Shown one piece after another: positions 61,805-64,000 of a DNA stretch of 64,000 bases. Below the pieces are notes generated by a model that ran no database searches, was not told the origin of the DNA, and saw only the letters and a program-made list of their open reading frames with translations. Origin of the DNA: Photorhabdus thracensis (GTDB lineage: Bacteria; Pseudomonadota; Gammaproteobacteria; Enterobacterales; Enterobacteriaceae); contig NZ_CP011104.1 in NCBI RefSeq assembly GCF_001010285.1, forward strand, positions 2,356,001 to 2,420,000, written 5' to 3'. A program made the translations under genes and the position numbers. Position 1 is the stretch's first letter. Each line of letters begins with the position of its first letter.

Positions 61805-63479
61805 GTTTTTCAGCTCTTCTACCAATGGAAACGGCCTGCTGGCCTTTAATGGTCACCGTTTGATTTTGACTGACTTCCAGCGTCTGGAAGCCCTGCACCG
61901 CTTCATCATCATCGTTTTTAATAATGGTGGTACGGTTATGCTCAACTTCTGTTTTCTGGTCATGGTTTATCTGTGTGGTTTTATCCCTGAGAATCTGCGT
62001 CTTCATATCCCGTTGAGCATGAATAAACACTTCCTCGCTGCCGTTTTCATCCTCAAAACGCAATTCGTTAAAGCCATGACCTTTATGGGTCTTGGTTCTG
62101 AAGGTGGTGCGGGTCTTTTCCGCCGGTAAATTCAGCGGCGGACGGTTAAGCGCGTTATAGGTACATCCGGTAATGATGGGGCGGTCAATATCGCCGTTGA
62201 GATAGGAGATAATCACTTCCTGGCCGACTCGCGGTGTGGCCAGAAAGCCAAATCCATTGCCATTCCAGCCTTGTGCCACCCGTACCCAGCAGGAGGCCTG
62301 GTCGTCAGGCGCGTCGTAACGGTTCCAGTGGAAGTGAACGCGAACCGCCCCCTCTTTATTCACATAAATTTCTTCCGTGCCCGGCCCGACAACCGTGGCA
62401 ACTTCATCGCCGTCAGCCAGGGGTTTATAGCGGTAGGGTGGACGCCAGTCGTTGCGGCCGGGAATAAACCGGGTCTGTGAGTTGAGGGTGGTGCCGGCTC
62501 CGCCATCACCCAAAACGGCAGGGACATGCCCTTTATGCTGGGAAGAGACGACTTGCCAGCGGTCATTCATGGTGTCAATCGGGTGGTGGGTTAATGTGAA
62601 GATCCTGCCCGGCATTAATCGAATACAATTACTGTCCGCCTGCCCTGATTTGCTGTCGGCACGTAAAGCTTCCAGCCGGTATTGGGTAAATGGTACGCCC
62701 TCTTTGTCTTTCTGAAAACGCCCGTAACTTTCGAAAATGTGAAATGGCGTGCTGTTCTCTGCTGCAAAATCTGTTGCGTTATGCTGCAAGGCATAATTGG
62801 GGTTGTGGTAATTTCGGTCTTTTTGGGTGATAGATTCCGGGCGCATGTGGGAACCCAGAGACCATTTGGAGATAACATTTTCTGCTATTGCGCTGGTGAC
62901 ATCCGGGTTGTAGATCAGCGTATCCGGTGCTCTCATGTGTAAATGGCTGTCGCTCACATGGAGTCCATCATCGGCGAACCAGAAGAAAATCCCCTCTTCC
63001 GCCGCCAGGCGGGTAAAGAAATCATAGGAGGATTCCCTTTTCATGGTGATGTATTCCCGCACTGAATGCGGGTCATTAAAACGCATATTGGCCCGGAGTT
63101 TCTTCTGTTTCAGTATGCTGCTTAAAATCTCGGGAACGCTGAGTTGGTGATAGATACGGCTGTCCTGATCGAGTGTCAGCAGCCACATTTCTGGTCTGAC
63201 GGTCAGGTGATACAGAGTTTGATGCCGGTTTGTGGTCCCAACAACCGCACTTTCAACCAGTCCTTTCACTTCACGTTGCGGATTATCGTCACGGGTGACG
63301 GTGAACTGTGCGGTTTGGAGCAGAAGGGTATCGGTATCAATATCTGAACGCGGTGCCGCCAATGTCAGAGACAGGGTAAATAATGATGAAAGCGCTTCAT
63401 CTAACGTAAAATTGACGACCGCAAAAGTCATGGGCACCAGGTTGCCGATAGTGCAGGAAAAGCGGAGTCCGGTTTTCAT
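61770..63479 (-). CDS. vgrG: Type VI secretion tip protein VgrG (short C-terminus)
   Basis: Trimeric spike of the type VI secretion system. 569 aa. The gp27-like base (about 1-360) shows RHQTLYHLTVRPEMWLLTLD and RRESSYDFFTRLAAEEGIFFW-like text (KRESSYDFFTRLAAEEGIFF). The gp5 OB fold (about 370-450) has VHFHWNRYDAPDDQASCWVR and GFGFLATPRVGQEVIISYLN. The needle begins HGFNELRFEDENGSEEVFIH, with KNDDDEAVQGFQTLEVSQNQ typical of the beta-helix. It ends early, about 30 residues after the QTVTIKG repeat, where others carry a longer helix. The ATG is preceded by GAGGAAAAATC. No other T6SS structural genes are in the window. Confidence 0.93.
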   Translation of the reverse strand: MKTGLRFSCTIGNLVPMTFAVVNFTLDEALSSLFTLSLTLAAPRSDIDTDTLLLQTAQFTVTRDDNPQREVKGLVESAVVGTTNRHQTLYHLTVRPEMWLLTLDQDSRIYHQLSVPEILSSILKQKKLRANMRFNDPHSVREYITMKRESSYDFFTRLAAEEGIFFWFADDGLHVSDSHLHMRAPDTLIYNPDVTSAIAENVISKWSLGSHMRPESITQKDRNYHNPNYALQHNATDFAAENSTPFHIFESYGRFQKDKEGVPFTQYRLEALRADSKSGQADSNCIRLMPGRIFTLTHHPIDTMNDRWQVVSSQHKGHVPAVLGDGGAGTTLNSQTRFIPGRNDWRPPYRYKPLADGDEVATVVGPGTEEIYVNKEGAVRVHFHWNRYDAPDDQASCWVRVAQGWNGNGFGFLATPRVGQEVIISYLNGDIDRPIITGCTYNALNRPPLNLPAEKTRTTFRTKTHKGHGFNELRFEDENGSEEVFIHAQRDMKTQILRDKTTQINHDQKTEVEHNRTTIIKNDDDEAVQGFQTLEVSQNQTVTIKGQQAVSIGRRAEKHELDANIKRGG

Positions 63480-63930
63480 GATTTTTCCTCAATGACATAA
63501 TCTTTTGGTGTCCGGGCATTATTGAAAGATGTCCAGTATTCATGACTTTCCAGCCCCGGAGAATATCGGGATCACTCTATTCAGGGATACATGAGGCAAG
63601 GTGTGCTTGCCTCTTTTATGATCAAACGTTAATGGGAATTTATATGTTGATTTAATAAATATCAAGATTGATATTTTAAAGATGTGTAAATCTCACTTTA
63701 TAACAGTCACTGGTTTAAATTTTATCGGTGTTTAAGTAACATAATGATTTAATTTATTTCGAAAAGTTTGGTTTAGGGAAGATTGCTTTAATCAAGTTAT
63801 GGTACCATGATAGCCCAATGTCATAAGCTGGAATTAATAGTTAATGAATTGTTAAGAAGGTGAAAAATGTGACGTTATGTTGTTTTGGTCGGGGATTTGA
63901 TGTCGTATGGAAGCAAGGTATTGTTAGGTC
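63480..63930. other. Gene-free interval upstream of vgrG
   Basis: AT-rich. It contains the vgrG promoter region and no recognisable gene. Confidence 0.5.
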
Positions 63931-64000
63931 AGGATCTCACTTATTTTGTATGGTTAATTTGATTTTAAATAAACCATAAGGAGGCTTGGAAAACACTTTC
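63931..64000. repeat. Dispersed repeat, copy 3, at the window edge
   Basis: Begins AGGATCTCACTTATTTTGTA followed by TGGTTAATTTGATTTTAAAT and ends GAGGCTTGGAAAACACTTTC. It shares start and end with the copy at 50781. It may continue beyond the window and contains AAGGAGG, which could be a ribosome binding site for a gene outside. Confidence 0.5.

Noticed and set aside
61581-62129. Plus-strand 182-aa frame opposite small ORF 1 and the vgrG end
   Set aside because: It is the complement of the Ala/Val-rich ORF and of vgrG; no ribosome binding site or family similarity.

Overview
The window looks like a chromosome segment of a gammaproteobacterium of the Photorhabdus/Xenorhabdus type (Morganellaceae), most likely Photorhabdus. 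Core genes closely resemble and largely follow the order of Escherichia coli (ytfJ-ytfK-ytfL-msrA-tamA-tamB-ytfP-ppa ... fbp-mpl; ispB-rplU-rpmA-obgE-dacB-greA-yhbY-rlmE-ftsH-folP-glmM-secG-leuU-metY-rimP-nusA-infB-rbfA-truB-rpsO-pnp-nlpI-deaD). Between these blocks lie AT-rich, decayed accessory stretches typical of that group. The genus is an inference; no rRNA or species marker is present.

Left end (1-5.8 kb): the 3' end of gor, an N-terminally truncated amidohydrolase remnant, and a ferric-citrate module fecI-fecR-fecA on the minus strand. The module has a Fur-box-like site and a recognisable FecI-type promoter, but no fecBCDE follows. From 6 to 16 kb are ytfJ, ytfK, ytfL, msrA, tamA, tamB, ytfP and ppa. 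Between ppa and fbp (16-20 kb), where E. coli carries ytfQRT-yjfF, there is a small AT-rich island. It holds an unknown 119-aa protein, a cytochrome P450 with an unusual I-helix motif, a hydrolase broken by two in-frame stops and a split MFS transporter.

From 20 to 50 kb is core: fbp, mpl, argR, mdh, an sfsB/nlp homologue with two Mu-type HTH paralogues, ispB, ribosomal protein, GTPase, cell-wall and folate genes, two tRNAs (Leu-GAG and initiator Met), then the large rimP-nusA-infB-rbfA-truB-rpsO-pnp translation/RNA-decay cluster, nlpI and deaD.

From 50 to 64 kb is accessory. It begins with a frameshifted HD hydrolase and a stretch of relics and dispersed repeats, including a (Lys-Glu)n mini-ORF. 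An IS200/IS605-type element with an intact TnpB and a dead TnpA follows; it sits between fragments of two different genes (a transporter C-terminus and the N-terminus of btsS), implying a deletion. Then come an HlyD/ABC-2 export operon without its ATPase and a type VI secretion locus on the minus strand.

The type VI locus reads vgrG, then a cassette (tiny hydrophobic Ala/Val-rich protein plus DUF3396 immunity-family protein) present twice, and a third, degenerate copy of the start of the immunity gene. The near-identical cassettes, the tiny membrane-type proteins and the VgrG/small-ORF overlap make this the best candidate for a little-described effector-immunity system in the window.
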